This document shows, in pieces, positions 43,581-51,907 of a stretch of 64,000 nt of DNA. Position 1 is the stretch's first letter; each line of letters starts with the position of its first letter. The notes under the pieces are model-generated. The model made no database searches. It worked only from the letters and a program-made list of their open reading frames with translations, and was not told the origin of the DNA. The translations under genes and the position numbers were made by a program. The stretch comes from Antricoccus suffuscus (GTDB lineage Bacteria; Actinomycetota; Actinomycetes; Mycobacteriales; Antricoccaceae). Location: the NCBI RefSeq assembly GCF_003003235.1, contig NZ_PVUE01000013.1, forward strand, positions 1-64,000, given 5' to 3'.

Positions 43581-44175
43581 ATGAAAGAACCCACTGCCCG
43601 GGCCACTGTCGCATACGGCAGACTCCCGCCGGCAACGTGTTCTCTCGAACGCTCCGACGACAGGCCCAACGTCGGGAAGATCCTCGAAGCCGCCATCGTG
43701 GTGATCGCGCGGTTTGGATACCACGGAACATCCATTCGAGACATCGCGAAGGCCGCCGAAATTAGTCCTGGCACTATCTACAACCATTTCGAATCGAAGC
43801 ACGAACTGCTCGTCGCGATCATCAGCCGCGGCAGAGCAAGCCTGCTGGAAGCTACAGAACAAGCACTATTCGAGACGCCCAAACATCCTGCTGCCCAGTT
43901 CAGGGCGATCGTGGGAGACCATGTCCGCCGACACGCAACATATCCGCTCGAGAGCCTGATCGGGAACTCTGAGCTGTGGAGCCTCGACCGAACATCGCGA
44001 AGACTTGTCGTTTCGTTGCGCGACGGTCAACAGCGGATGTTCGAACGCGTCGTCAGCGATGGGATATCACAAGGGTCGTTTCCCATAGACGGACCAATCG
44101 AAGCGGCAAATCATCGAGCGGTATCAGCGTCTTGCTTTGGACCTCGTCGGATACAAGGAGCAGGGTCGCGTCTAG
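43581..44175 (+). pseudogene. TetR-family regulator with damaged C-terminus
   Basis: From ATG 43581 the frame encodes an intact N-terminal DNA-binding domain (ILEAAIVVIARFGYHGTSIR, DIAKAAEISPGTIYNHFESK) and most of the ligand domain up to GSFPIDGPIEA near 44104. The frame then runs into a meaningless tail ending at 44207. The proper family ending, RQIIERYQRLALDLVGYKE, is present in the next frame from 44104 to the stop at 44175. Compared with KstR2-like relatives, about 25 residues of the last helices are missing between the two parts. A deletion that is not a multiple of three is the simplest explanation. DNA binding may persist, ligand response probably not. Confidence 0.72.
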
Positions 44176-44438
44176 GCTCCACCCGCCCGCAAGGCGCCAG
44201 CAGATGACCAACCGCAATCGGACATTGCGGAGTTACTTCTACCGGCCCACCCTCGATGTCGGCGATCAAGACTTCGCAGAACAGTTCTTTACTTCTACAC
44301 TCCGGCGGTATCGCGGCGCCCGCACGCGAAGTCAAACGATGACCTCTCAATATGCCAAGGCGACAGGTGTCGGAATTTGAGCGTGCAATCCGAATGGCCC
44401 GCTTGGTGAATCTGGCGCTGGCGAGGACTGACCGATTC
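44176..44438. other. degenerate stretch before the MFS fragment
   Basis: About 263 bases with no gene I recognise. The open frame through 44352-44438 (RQVSEFERAIRMARLVNLAL) looks protein-like but matches no family I can name and runs straight into the MFS fragment; it may be the torn edge of another gene. Confidence 0.4.
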
Positions 44439-44792
44439 GGCGCCATCATCGCCATCATCGGCACCACACTGAGCTTCGCCGCCCCACTGTGGATCTTCGT
44501 CATCGCAGTAACCATGGTCGTGATCGGCTTCTTCGTCGTACACGCCGCCGCCTCCGGCGCCGTAGCGAAACGGGCACACACCAACGCAATGCCCGTCGGA
44601 TCAGCATCCGCGGCGTACCTATTCAGCTACTACCTCGGCTCATCAGTGTTCGGCACGACGGCCGGCACCGCGTGGCACGCCGGAGGCTGGAACGGCGTGG
44701 CCTGGATGAACCTCGCACTGCTCGTTGTCTGCCTCAGCATCGCGATCCTGATCCGGATCCGCGCCCGCGAACCCGCACAATTGGTCCCTTGA
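44439..44792 (+). pseudogene. 3'-terminal fragment of an MFS transporter gene (copy 2)
   Basis: 354 bases that align without gaps to 38477-38830, the last third of the intact MFS gene, with roughly twenty differences by eye. It begins abruptly at GGCGCCATC and keeps the reading frame to the stop codon. The encoded part is the last three or four membrane segments (AIIAIIGTTLSFAAPLWIFV through AWHAGGWNGVAWMNLALLVV). Differences are mostly in third codon positions, so it derives from a related functional gene rather than from a very recent copy. It has no start of its own. Confidence 0.88.
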
Positions 44793-44794
44793 GG

Positions 44795-44917
44795 TGGCTT
44801 CAGCGGATCACAGGCATCTACGCCAATTGCCCGTACATGGTGGACAGATACGCCGATCCATCGACCGAACCCACGTCACCGTACGAGAACAATCGCCACC
44901 TTCCGGCGCCGACATGA
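44795..44917 (+). pseudogene. fragment of an HSL-type alpha/beta hydrolase
   Basis: Forty codons directly after the MFS fragment read WLQRITGIYANCPYMVDRYA followed by DPSTEPTSPYENN, which matches VQRIAGVYAECPYISGMYAD in the intact hydrolase at 8884-9960. The nucleophile and the rest of the triad are absent. The junction with the MFS stop codon is within a few bases. Confidence 0.65.
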
Positions 44918-45077
44918 CTACGCTGCTTCTGGAGGCCTGCTTACCGCGGCAGCTAGGTTTGACCGGAGCGAAATATGTAAACCGGGCCGAGTTGCTGCCC
45001 GCTGCACGCTTCGACCGACGGTCTGACCGCTTTTCCCCATGCGCCAGCCAGAACGCAAGACCCGTCTACGCATTGGG
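44918..45077. other. non-coding remainder of the junction region
   Basis: No gene or repeat recognised between the hydrolase fragment and the end of the biotinyl-protein gene. Confidence 0.35.
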
Positions 45078-45290
45078 CTACTTGATGACAGCCAAGACAT
45101 CGCCCTCGGCCACCGACTGGCCCTCGACTACCTCGAGTGCGCTAATTACGCCAGTCTCCTCGGCGACTACAGGTATCTCCATTTTCATCGATTCGAGGAT
45201 GATCAATTCGCTGCCCATTTCCACCTCCTCCCCCGGTGCGACCAGGACCTTCCACACGTTTGCCGTCATCTCTGCCCGTACTTCAATCAC
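45078..45290 (-). CDS. biotin/lipoyl-attachment protein (small BCCP)
   Basis: A 70-residue protein that is just one biotinyl domain. The biotin-accepting lysine is in ILESMKMEIPV, and the hammerhead strands VWKVLVAPGEEVEMGSEL and VVEGQSVAEGDVLAVI flank it. It carries carboxybiotin between the biotin carboxylase (28 bases upstream) and the carboxyltransferase at 46718. Such 70-residue versions are typical of actinobacterial three-gene carboxylases. Confidence 0.92.
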   Translation of the reverse strand: MIEVRAEMTANVWKVLVAPGEEVEMGSELIILESMKMEIPVVAEETGVISALEVVEGQSVAEGDVLAVIK

Positions 45291-45318
45291 CGTTCGATCC
45301 TCACATTTCCCGTGTTGG

Positions 45319-46662
45319 TCACTGCTGGATTTGAGTCAGCAGCGAAGTGTCATAGTTGCCTGTATAGAAATCGTCGGTGCCTAAGATCTCGGTCACCAAC
45401 GGCAAGTTGTGTCCGAGTCCCCCTATTCGGAACTGACGCGCCGCGGAGAGCAACTGGAACATCGCCTCGGCACGGTCTCGGCCCCAGACGACGATCTTGG
45501 CGAGCAACTGGTCGTAATCGGCCGTTACCGCGTCCCCTGCCTCGTAGCCGGAGTCGACCCTGATCCCACCCGCCGCAGGCTCGATCCATTCTCGAATCCT
45601 TTCGGGTCTGGGGCCGAGGTAGATAGGTTCTTCCGCATAGATTCGGAACTCCATTGAGTGGCCGCTGGGTCTAGTCGGTACCAGTACGCCGACCGAAGGA
45701 GGCTCTCCAGACGCGAGCAGGAGTTGCTCGTGAACAAGGTCGAGTCCGGTCACCATCTCGGTGATCGGATGTTCCACCTGCAATCGGGTATTCATTTCAA
45801 GGAAATAGAACTCGCGGGACTCCACATTAAGGATGAATTCCACCGTTCCAATACCTCGGTAGTCGACCGCGCGCGCGACACGAACGGCGGTCTCGTACAG
45901 CCAATCACGCTGCGTGTCCTCGAGCCTCGGCGCCGGAGTCTCTCCCAATACTTTCTGATGCTGGCGCTGAACTGAACAGTCGCGTTCGCCCAATGCCACA
46001 GTGTGCCCGGAGCGCAGCCCGACGATTTGAACTTCGATGTGCCTGGCGTGTTCGAAATATTTCTCCGCGATTATAGGGTCCGAAGTCGACATCCGTGACC
46101 GGTCGGCACGTGCGGCTACAAGGGCAAAATCCAGATCGCGTGCAGACCTTGCAATCTTCGTGCCTCTGGGGCCCCGTCCCGCCTTTACGACGAGCGGATA
46201 GCCGATGTCGCCGCAGTCGGGCGCCCGGGCGGAAGAATCACCCGACGGCAACTTCCGCCCCGGTACAGCCCGAACGCCAGCAGCCTCCATCAATGCCCGT
46301 GCACGAATCCTGTCTCGCAACGTCTCAATTACGTCCGGCGATGGCCCCACCCATGTCAAGCCGCTTCGGATAACGTCACGCGCGAACTGGGGATCCTCCG
46401 ACAGGAACCCGTATCCGGGATGGACCGCATCCGCGCCGGAGTCAATAGCCGCGGCCAACACACGTTGACGATTCATGTAGGAATCTCCGGGGTCGGCGGA
46501 CCCCACACATATCGCGATGTCGGCCATCCGCACGTGCTTCGACTCGGCTTCAGCCGCCGAATACACCGCTACAGTGCCGATGCCGAGCTTCCGGCACGAT
46601 TCAAATATGCGGCACGCGATCTCGCCTCTATCGGCAACGATCAATCTTGTCGGCAGGTTCAT
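45319..46662 (-). CDS. biotin carboxylase subunit
   Basis: A 447-residue biotin carboxylase. Landmarks are LIVADRGEIACRIFESCRKL, HPGYGFLSEDPQFARDVIRS, LVVKAGRGPRGTKIARSA, ARHIEVQIVGLRSGHTVAL and the active-site EMNTRLQVEHPITEMVTGLD. The ATP-grasp glycine loop reads GRGPRGTK instead of the usual GGGGKGMR, an unusual change in the lid that closes over ATP. The first residue after VAD also departs from the usual ANRGEI. It carboxylates biotin on the small protein encoded next. Middle gene of a three-gene operon. The protein ends without a fused biotinyl domain. Confidence 0.9.
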   Translation of the reverse strand: MNLPTRLIVADRGEIACRIFESCRKLGIGTVAVYSAAEAESKHVRMADIAICVGSADPGDSYMNRQRVLAAAIDSGADAVHPGYGFLSEDPQFARDVIRSGLTWVGPSPDVIETLRDRIRARALMEAAGVRAVPGRKLPSGDSSARAPDCGDIGYPLVVKAGRGPRGTKIARSARDLDFALVAARADRSRMSTSDPIIAEKYFEHARHIEVQIVGLRSGHTVALGERDCSVQRQHQKVLGETPAPRLEDTQRDWLYETAVRVARAVDYRGIGTVEFILNVESREFYFLEMNTRLQVEHPITEMVTGLDLVHEQLLLASGEPPSVGVLVPTRPSGHSMEFRIYAEEPIYLGPRPERIREWIEPAAGGIRVDSGYEAGDAVTADYDQLLAKIVVWGRDRAEAMFQLLSAARQFRIGGLGHNLPLVTEILGTDDFYTGNYDTSLLTQIQQ

Positions 46663-46717
46663 TCCCGCAGACCCAGGTCAACTCTCGGAATACGACGAGT
46701 AGGGCTTGAATCGGTAC

Positions 46718-48271
46718 TCACGGCCGGAAAGGCATTGCGGGAACGCCGACCTGCGTTGCGAGAACCCGTTGCGCATCGCGAACGAACTCAACCAGACGTT
46801 CCCGAGTCTCTGCCGGATCGATCAAGTCTTGGCCGGTTGCCTCCGCGGTACGGAACGGCGACGCGATGCCTTGAAGTTCCGCCTCAAGCTCCCGCAGTTT
46901 CGCCTCCGGGTCGGCGGCCTGGGCGATCGTACGTTTGAACGCCGCTGCCGTACCACCCGAGATATGCATCGATCCCCAGCGAGCGCTTGGCCACGCGTAC
47001 CTCCGGTACATGCCGGACGGCCGGTGGTGGCACTGGCCGGCGACGCCGTACAACCTCCGTATGACGAACGTGATCCAGGGCATTCGGCTGCTGACCGTCG
47101 TCCACACAAGCTGCGCTCCCGCGGTCTCAATACCCTCTAGCTCCACCGCGGGCCCGACCATGAAGCCGGGCTCATCGGCAAGGGACACAAGCGGCAGGTG
47201 GAACAGGTCGCACAACTGGATCAGCCGCATCGCTTTCTTGCCGGCAGCGACGTCGGTTGAACCTCCCAAGTGCTTAGGGTTGTTGGCCATAAGGCCAACT
47301 GGGTAGCCGTCCACCCGAGCAAGTCCTACGACTCGTGATCGGCCGTAATCGGGCGAAATCTCAAAGAAGGATTCCTCGTCGACGACCGCGTCGATGAGCG
47401 TCCGAACGTCGAACGGGCGGCGTGGGTCATCGGGTACGAGACCCCGTAGATCAGTCGCGGCACGCCGCGGTGCGACCGACGATGACCGAGTCGGCATCTC
47501 ATAGACGTTGGATGGCAGGTAAGAGAGAAACGTGCGGATTTGCTGTAGCGCATCTTTCTCGCTGTTCGCGACGTTGTTCACGACGCCACTGCGCCGGGTA
47601 TGCAGGTCCGAACCTCCGAGCTGCTCTTTGTGGATATCGATTCCCAGCGCAGCTTTCACCACCGGCGGGCCCCCCGGGAACAGTTGGGCGGTCCCCCGAA
47701 GCATCACATTGAAATGCGATAAACACGCGTTGATCGCCGGTAGACCCGCAACCGAGCCCATCACTGCGGAGACCACGGGAACATGTTGCAGCAGCTCGAC
47801 CTCCGTGGCAGTCCATGTATTTCCATCCGGGAGATATGTGCGACCCATCTCCAGAAAACTACTCACGCTACCGCCGCTCGCGTCGAGAAGCCGAACGAAT
47901 GGAAGCCGCCATTCGAGTGCGCGCTGCGCGACTCGGAGTTCGGTACCAAGTCCTCCATGGATACCGGCGGCCGAGCCGCCCCGGACTGTGAAGTCTCCGG
48001 CGCTGACAAACACCCGACGACCATCGATCTCGCAACTACCATTGACTTCGCCTTTGGGCACAAATGAGGCAAGCCGTGCGCCGTCGTACGTTGCATTTCC
48101 CTCAAGGTATCCAGTCTCGCGGAATGTTCCATTGTCGGCGAAGATCTCGATACGCTCCCTCACCGTCAGTTTGCCGTTATCGTGCTGACGTTTGATCCCT
48201 TCGGGACCCCCCATGCCTTCGGCGAGTCTGCGCCGACGCGCAATTTCTTCGATGTCGTCCTGGCCGTTCAT
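46718..48271 (-). CDS. acyl-CoA carboxylase, carboxyltransferase subunit
   Basis: A 517-residue carboxyltransferase of the PccB/AccD type, started at 48271 (MNGQDDIEEIARRRRLAEGM); the frame to 48463 is rejected because its leader looks non-coding. The N-half has RQHDNGKLTVRERIEIFADN, FVSAGDFTVRGGSAAGIHGG and VVSAVMGSVAGLPAINACLS. The C-half has LMANNPKHLGGSTDVAAGKK, LADEPGFMVGPAVE and GVAGQCHHRPSGMYRRYAWP. It moves the carboxyl group from biotin to an acyl-CoA. The ending SGMYRRYAWPSARWGSMHI is a variant seen in carboxylases of unknown substrate. First gene of the operon, divergent from a CoA-transferase. Confidence 0.92.
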   Translation of the reverse strand: MNGQDDIEEIARRRRLAEGMGGPEGIKRQHDNGKLTVRERIEIFADNGTFRETGYLEGNATYDGARLASFVPKGEVNGSCEIDGRRVFVSAGDFTVRGGSAAGIHGGLGTELRVAQRALEWRLPFVRLLDASGGSVSSFLEMGRTYLPDGNTWTATEVELLQHVPVVSAVMGSVAGLPAINACLSHFNVMLRGTAQLFPGGPPVVKAALGIDIHKEQLGGSDLHTRRSGVVNNVANSEKDALQQIRTFLSYLPSNVYEMPTRSSSVAPRRAATDLRGLVPDDPRRPFDVRTLIDAVVDEESFFEISPDYGRSRVVGLARVDGYPVGLMANNPKHLGGSTDVAAGKKAMRLIQLCDLFHLPLVSLADEPGFMVGPAVELEGIETAGAQLVWTTVSSRMPWITFVIRRLYGVAGQCHHRPSGMYRRYAWPSARWGSMHISGGTAAAFKRTIAQAADPEAKLRELEAELQGIASPFRTAEATGQDLIDPAETRERLVEFVRDAQRVLATQVGVPAMPFRP

Positions 48272-48684
48272 CAACAAAGCACACCTTCCGGAAAAGCCAA
48301 TCGTGCGCCGACGCACGCCAATCCTGGCTATCGATTGAGTTGACGCTATGCCCAGATGCGCTCCCAATAAAAGACGCCGGCTCCCTATTGGCATCAACTC
48401 AGTCCCTTGTTCTAGACATGCCCGAGCACCGCTGGGTGCGTACTTATGCCTGCGCAGCGACAAGCAGCATCTGGAAATAGGGTTGCACTTCCGCTGCAGG
48501 GAGATCCCTAATCCTCACCCCGAGGTGTCACTTGGGGGAGCTTCCCTCTATCGGGGTAAACCCAGCCGCCGATAGCGTCCGGGCTACGCCGATCCCAAGC
48601 GAATTGGACCCGACGGCACCGCGCAGAGGCCACGAGACATGCACGGGCCGCAACGTGCACAACGAAGGTAGTGAGGACGAAAGC
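48272..48684. other. divergent promoter region, carboxylase operon and CoA-transferase operon
   Basis: About 413 bases without a gene. It contains nested inverted repeats between 48336 and 48401, listed separately. No typical -35/-10 pair stands out. Confidence 0.4.
48336..48401. repeat. nested inverted repeats in the divergent promoter region
   Basis: Outer perfect arms TGAGTTGA (48336-48343) and TCAACTCA (48394-48401); inner perfect arms CCAATA (48364-48369) and TATTGG (48386-48391). The right outer and inner arms are only two bases apart. It could be a regulator site or an RNA hairpin in a long leader. Confidence 0.35.
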
Positions 48685-49845
48685 GTGAGCGCTCATTCCA
48701 GTTTGGCCGGAACCCGAGTCATCGAATTGACTCATGCAATCTCCGGTCCGCAGTGCGGACAGATCCTCGCCGACCACGGCGCGGATGTCATCAAAGTCGA
48801 GCCGCCGGGTGGAGAACTTGCCCGAGAGGCGTACCCGCAACTAAACAGCGAGAGCGTCTACTTCTCCTGCCATAACCGCGGCAAACGCAGCATCGTCCTC
48901 GACCTGAAGACACCGGGCGACCTCCAGATCCTGCACGATCTGGTGAAGAGCGCTGACGCGGTCCTGACCAACTACACGGTCGACGTCCCGCGCCGCCTCG
49001 GTTGGGGATTCGAGGTCCTTAAGGAACTCAACCCGTCAATCGTAATGGCTCACATCACCGGATTTGGGTCCACCGGCCCAGACCGCGACCTGCGCGCGCT
49101 CGACGGCATCATCCAGGCGATGAGCGGTGTGCCGTCGTTCTCCGGGACACGGGAGTCCGGCCCCATCCTGGCGGCGGCCTTCGTCGCCGACCACGTGGCC
49201 AGTTACCACGCCGCGCTCGGCCTGATGTTCGCCCTCTATCGCCAAAAGGCGACCGGCGAGGGTGGATTCGTCGACATCAGCATGCTCAATTCCTACGCTT
49301 CTGTGTCCGCGCACGCGATTGGGACATCAGTCGCGGGCGAACCGCCCGAGCCCTTGGGAAACCGAATCGCCTCTTCTTTCGGCAATACATTCCAGGCGAG
49401 CGACGGAATCGTATTCCTCTCACCAATCGGGACCGTGAAATGGGAGAAGTTCTGCCATGCGATCGGCCGCCAGGACTGGGCCTCTGACGTCTCATACGAA
49501 TCAGCAATATACGAGATGCGCGACTATGTAGAGCGCGAGATCAACCAGTGGTGCGCAATCCGAAGCCGGCTGGAAATTAAGGAAGTTCTCGCTGAGTACG
49601 GTATCCCGTGCGGTCCGGTCCAGTCCCCAGCCGAATACGCGAATCACGCAATCGAGACCGACTCCGGTGGCGTCGTAGAGGTTCGATCCCCTGCCGGCCA
49701 GACGTTCTTAGTCCCCGGACCAGTGGCTCCCGTCGGGTTGACCGACGATCCGAACCGATTCGTCGTCCCACAGATAGGCGAGCACACCGCGGAGGTCCTC
49801 GCCGAATTAGGTATCACTCGTGAGCAAACTGTCCACGATGGCTGA
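48685..49845 (+). CDS. type III (CaiB/BaiF) CoA-transferase
   Basis: A 386-residue family III CoA-transferase starting at GTG 48685 with GAGG eight bases upstream; the frame to 48532 is unsupported. Landmarks are TRVIELTHAISGPQCGQILA, DHGADVIKVEPPGGELARE, CHNRGKRSIVLDLKTPGD, the catalytic-region aspartate in LAAAFVADHVASYHAALGLM and GEGGFVDISMLNSY. It shares a few bases with oppD, so it heads the importer operon: transport and CoA activation of the same compound are likely coupled. Divergent from the three-gene carboxylase, which may take the next step. Confidence 0.92.
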   Translation: MSAHSSLAGTRVIELTHAISGPQCGQILADHGADVIKVEPPGGELAREAYPQLNSESVYFSCHNRGKRSIVLDLKTPGDLQILHDLVKSADAVLTNYTVDVPRRLGWGFEVLKELNPSIVMAHITGFGSTGPDRDLRALDGIIQAMSGVPSFSGTRESGPILAAAFVADHVASYHAALGLMFALYRQKATGEGGFVDISMLNSYASVSAHAIGTSVAGEPPEPLGNRIASSFGNTFQASDGIVFLSPIGTVKWEKFCHAIGRQDWASDVSYESAIYEMRDYVEREINQWCAIRSRLEIKEVLAEYGIPCGPVQSPAEYANHAIETDSGGVVEVRSPAGQTFLVPGPVAPVGLTDDPNRFVVPQIGEHTAEVLAELGITREQTVHDG

Positions 49846-50896
49846 TGCCCACGCGCCAACCTCTACATCCACGGTCCCGCTGCTGGAGGTCACCGACCTG
49901 GGCGTCTACTTCGTCCGTGACGGTGAGGAGTCGCGCGCCGTCGAGAACGTTTCGTTCTCAATGACAGAGGGCGAAATCGTCGGGCTTGTGGGCGAGAGCG
50001 GGAGCGGAAAATCGGTCACCGGACTGGCACTTCTCGGACTACTCCCCGAAAAATCTAGCCGGGTCACGGGAACCGCACGAATCGCCGGGACCGACTTACT
50101 CGCCGCCGAACCCGCCCAGCTGCGGAGGTTGCGCGGCAACGAGATCTCGATGATCTTCCAAGACTCGCTCACTGCCCTCGACCCTGTGTTTCCTATCGGC
50201 AATCAAATATCGGAGACGATCCGCACCCACCGAGAAGTGAGTAGGTCTGCCGCTAAAAAGCAGGCGACAGATCTGCTGGAGAGCGTGGGTATCCCTGAAC
50301 CTTCGAAGCGATATCGCGACTACCCGCACCAACTGTCCGGTGGAATGCGGCAGCGAGTCATGATCGCGATCGCGCTCGCCTGTGAACCCCGGTTACTCAT
50401 CGCCGACGAGCCGACAACCGCCCTCGACGTGACTATCCAGGCCCAGATCCTCGACCTCATTCGCGATATTTCGAAGGACCACGGCACCGCGGTCATGTTC
50501 ATCTCACATGACCTGGGCGTGGTGTCCGAGTTGTGCAGCCGAGTGATGACTATGTACGCCGGCGAGATCGTCGAGATGTCAGCCGTCGATGACGTTCTTG
50601 AACGGCCGCTCCACCCCTACACGTCCGGACTCATCCAGGCCATTCCAAGTACGAACCCGGTGCGACGACGTCTCCAGAGCGTCCCGGGACGAGTACCGTC
50701 ACCCGACGAGCTACCTGCCGGCTGCCTGTTCGAGCCGCGGTGCTCCTTCGCCGAGGATGCGTGTCGTGCAGTGCACCCACCGCTGCGCGATTACCCCGCA
50801 GATCGGCTCGTGCGCTGCATTCGTGCCGACGACCTCAATCTGACCGGAGCCGTTCTTCCAACCGAAGCAGTAGAGAGCGGGGGCCAACGTGGTTGA
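49820..50896 (+). CDS. oppD: dipeptide/oligopeptide-type ABC ATPase (OppD/DppD-like)
   Basis: A 358-residue ATPase. Walker A is GESGSGKSV, signature LSGGMRQRVMIAIALACEP, Walker B LLIADEPTTALDV, and the Opp/Dpp-specific C-terminal domain has a cysteine cluster (CLFEPRCSFAEDACRAV) typical of the iron-sulfur-like or structural Cys motif. The GTG at 49820 overlaps the transferase end; an ATG at 49838 is an alternative. It pairs with the next ATPase. The HAAT importer earlier in the window is unrelated. Confidence 0.92.
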   Translation: MSKLSTMADAHAPTSTSTVPLLEVTDLGVYFVRDGEESRAVENVSFSMTEGEIVGLVGESGSGKSVTGLALLGLLPEKSSRVTGTARIAGTDLLAAEPAQLRRLRGNEISMIFQDSLTALDPVFPIGNQISETIRTHREVSRSAAKKQATDLLESVGIPEPSKRYRDYPHQLSGGMRQRVMIAIALACEPRLLIADEPTTALDVTIQAQILDLIRDISKDHGTAVMFISHDLGVVSELCSRVMTMYAGEIVEMSAVDDVLERPLHPYTSGLIQAIPSTNPVRRRLQSVPGRVPSPDELPAGCLFEPRCSFAEDACRAVHPPLRDYPADRLVRCIRADDLNLTGAVLPTEAVESGGQRG

Positions 50897-51905
50897 TCTG
50901 CTTGATACCCGCGGAGTGAGCGTCCAGTTCACTATGAGCGGCAAGCGAGTGCTACGCGCCGTAGACGACATCTCCATCGAACTGCAGCCCGGAAAGACAC
51001 TCGGCATCATTGGCGAGTCCGGCTCAGGAAAGTCCACGCTGGGCCGGGCCATCATCGGACTAGCGCCGGTGCACACCGGAGAGATCCACCTTGATGGGAC
51101 GAGAATCGACACACTGTCGTCACGGCAGCGTCGGCGTATCGCCAGCCAGATACAAATGATCTTCCAGGACCCAATGGAGGCCCTGGATCCGCGACTTAGC
51201 GTAAGCGCATCCATCGCGGAACCGCTGATTGTCCGGGGCGGATTATCCCGCCGTGAGATCCAGCGCCGCGTGGACGAACTGCTCGACCTGACTGGGCTGA
51301 GCCCCCGCCAGGGCTCTCGCCGGCCCCACGAACTGTCCGGCGGTCAACGGCAGCGGGTAAATATCGCCCGCGCTCTCACCCTTGACCCACGGATACTGAT
51401 CTGTGACGAGGCTGTCTCTGCTCTCGATGTATCGATCCAAGCGGACATTCTGAACCTGCTGGTGGATATCCAAGAACAGCGCGGACTCGCGTACCTGTTT
51501 ATCTCACACGACATCGGCGTGGTCGCACGAGTCTGCGACCGCATCGGCGTTATGTACCTGGGCCAACTCGTCGAGTACGGCGACACTGCCGACGTGATCG
51601 GCAAACCGCTACATCCCTACACCGAGGCATTGCTGTCGGCCGAGCCACAAGCCCTGCCGTCCCGCCTGCGGACCACCGAGCGGATCGTGCTCAGTGGTGA
51701 GTTACCTAGCCCGCTGCATCCTCCCGAAGGCTGTCGCTTCCGCACCCGATGTCGCTACGCCACCGAGATCTGCTCCACCCCACCGCCGGCAGTTCAGCCG
51801 GGCTCACCCGGTCATTCGGCCGTTTGCCATTTCGCGCGCGAGCTCGAGCTCGTCGGCGCCAAGCACGCGAACTCCACCCAAGCTTCACCCAGACAAAGGG
51901 GATAA
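50889..51905 (+). CDS. oppF: dipeptide/oligopeptide-type ABC ATPase (OppF/DppF-like)
   Basis: A 338-residue ATPase starting at GTG 50889, eight bases inside the end of oppD. Walker A is GESGSGKST, signature LSGGQRQRVNIARALTLDP, Walker B LICDEAVSALDV, and the C-terminal oligopeptide domain PPEGCRFRTRCRYATEIC carries the cysteine motif. Walker B has DEAVSALD, the usual variant of OppF. Energises the same channel as OppD. Confidence 0.92.
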   Translation: MVDLLDTRGVSVQFTMSGKRVLRAVDDISIELQPGKTLGIIGESGSGKSTLGRAIIGLAPVHTGEIHLDGTRIDTLSSRQRRRIASQIQMIFQDPMEALDPRLSVSASIAEPLIVRGGLSRREIQRRVDELLDLTGLSPRQGSRRPHELSGGQRQRVNIARALTLDPRILICDEAVSALDVSIQADILNLLVDIQEQRGLAYLFISHDIGVVARVCDRIGVMYLGQLVEYGDTADVIGKPLHPYTEALLSAEPQALPSRLRTTERIVLSGELPSPLHPPEGCRFRTRCRYATEICSTPPPAVQPGSPGHSAVCHFARELELVGAKHANSTQASPRQRG

Positions 51906-51907
51906 CT

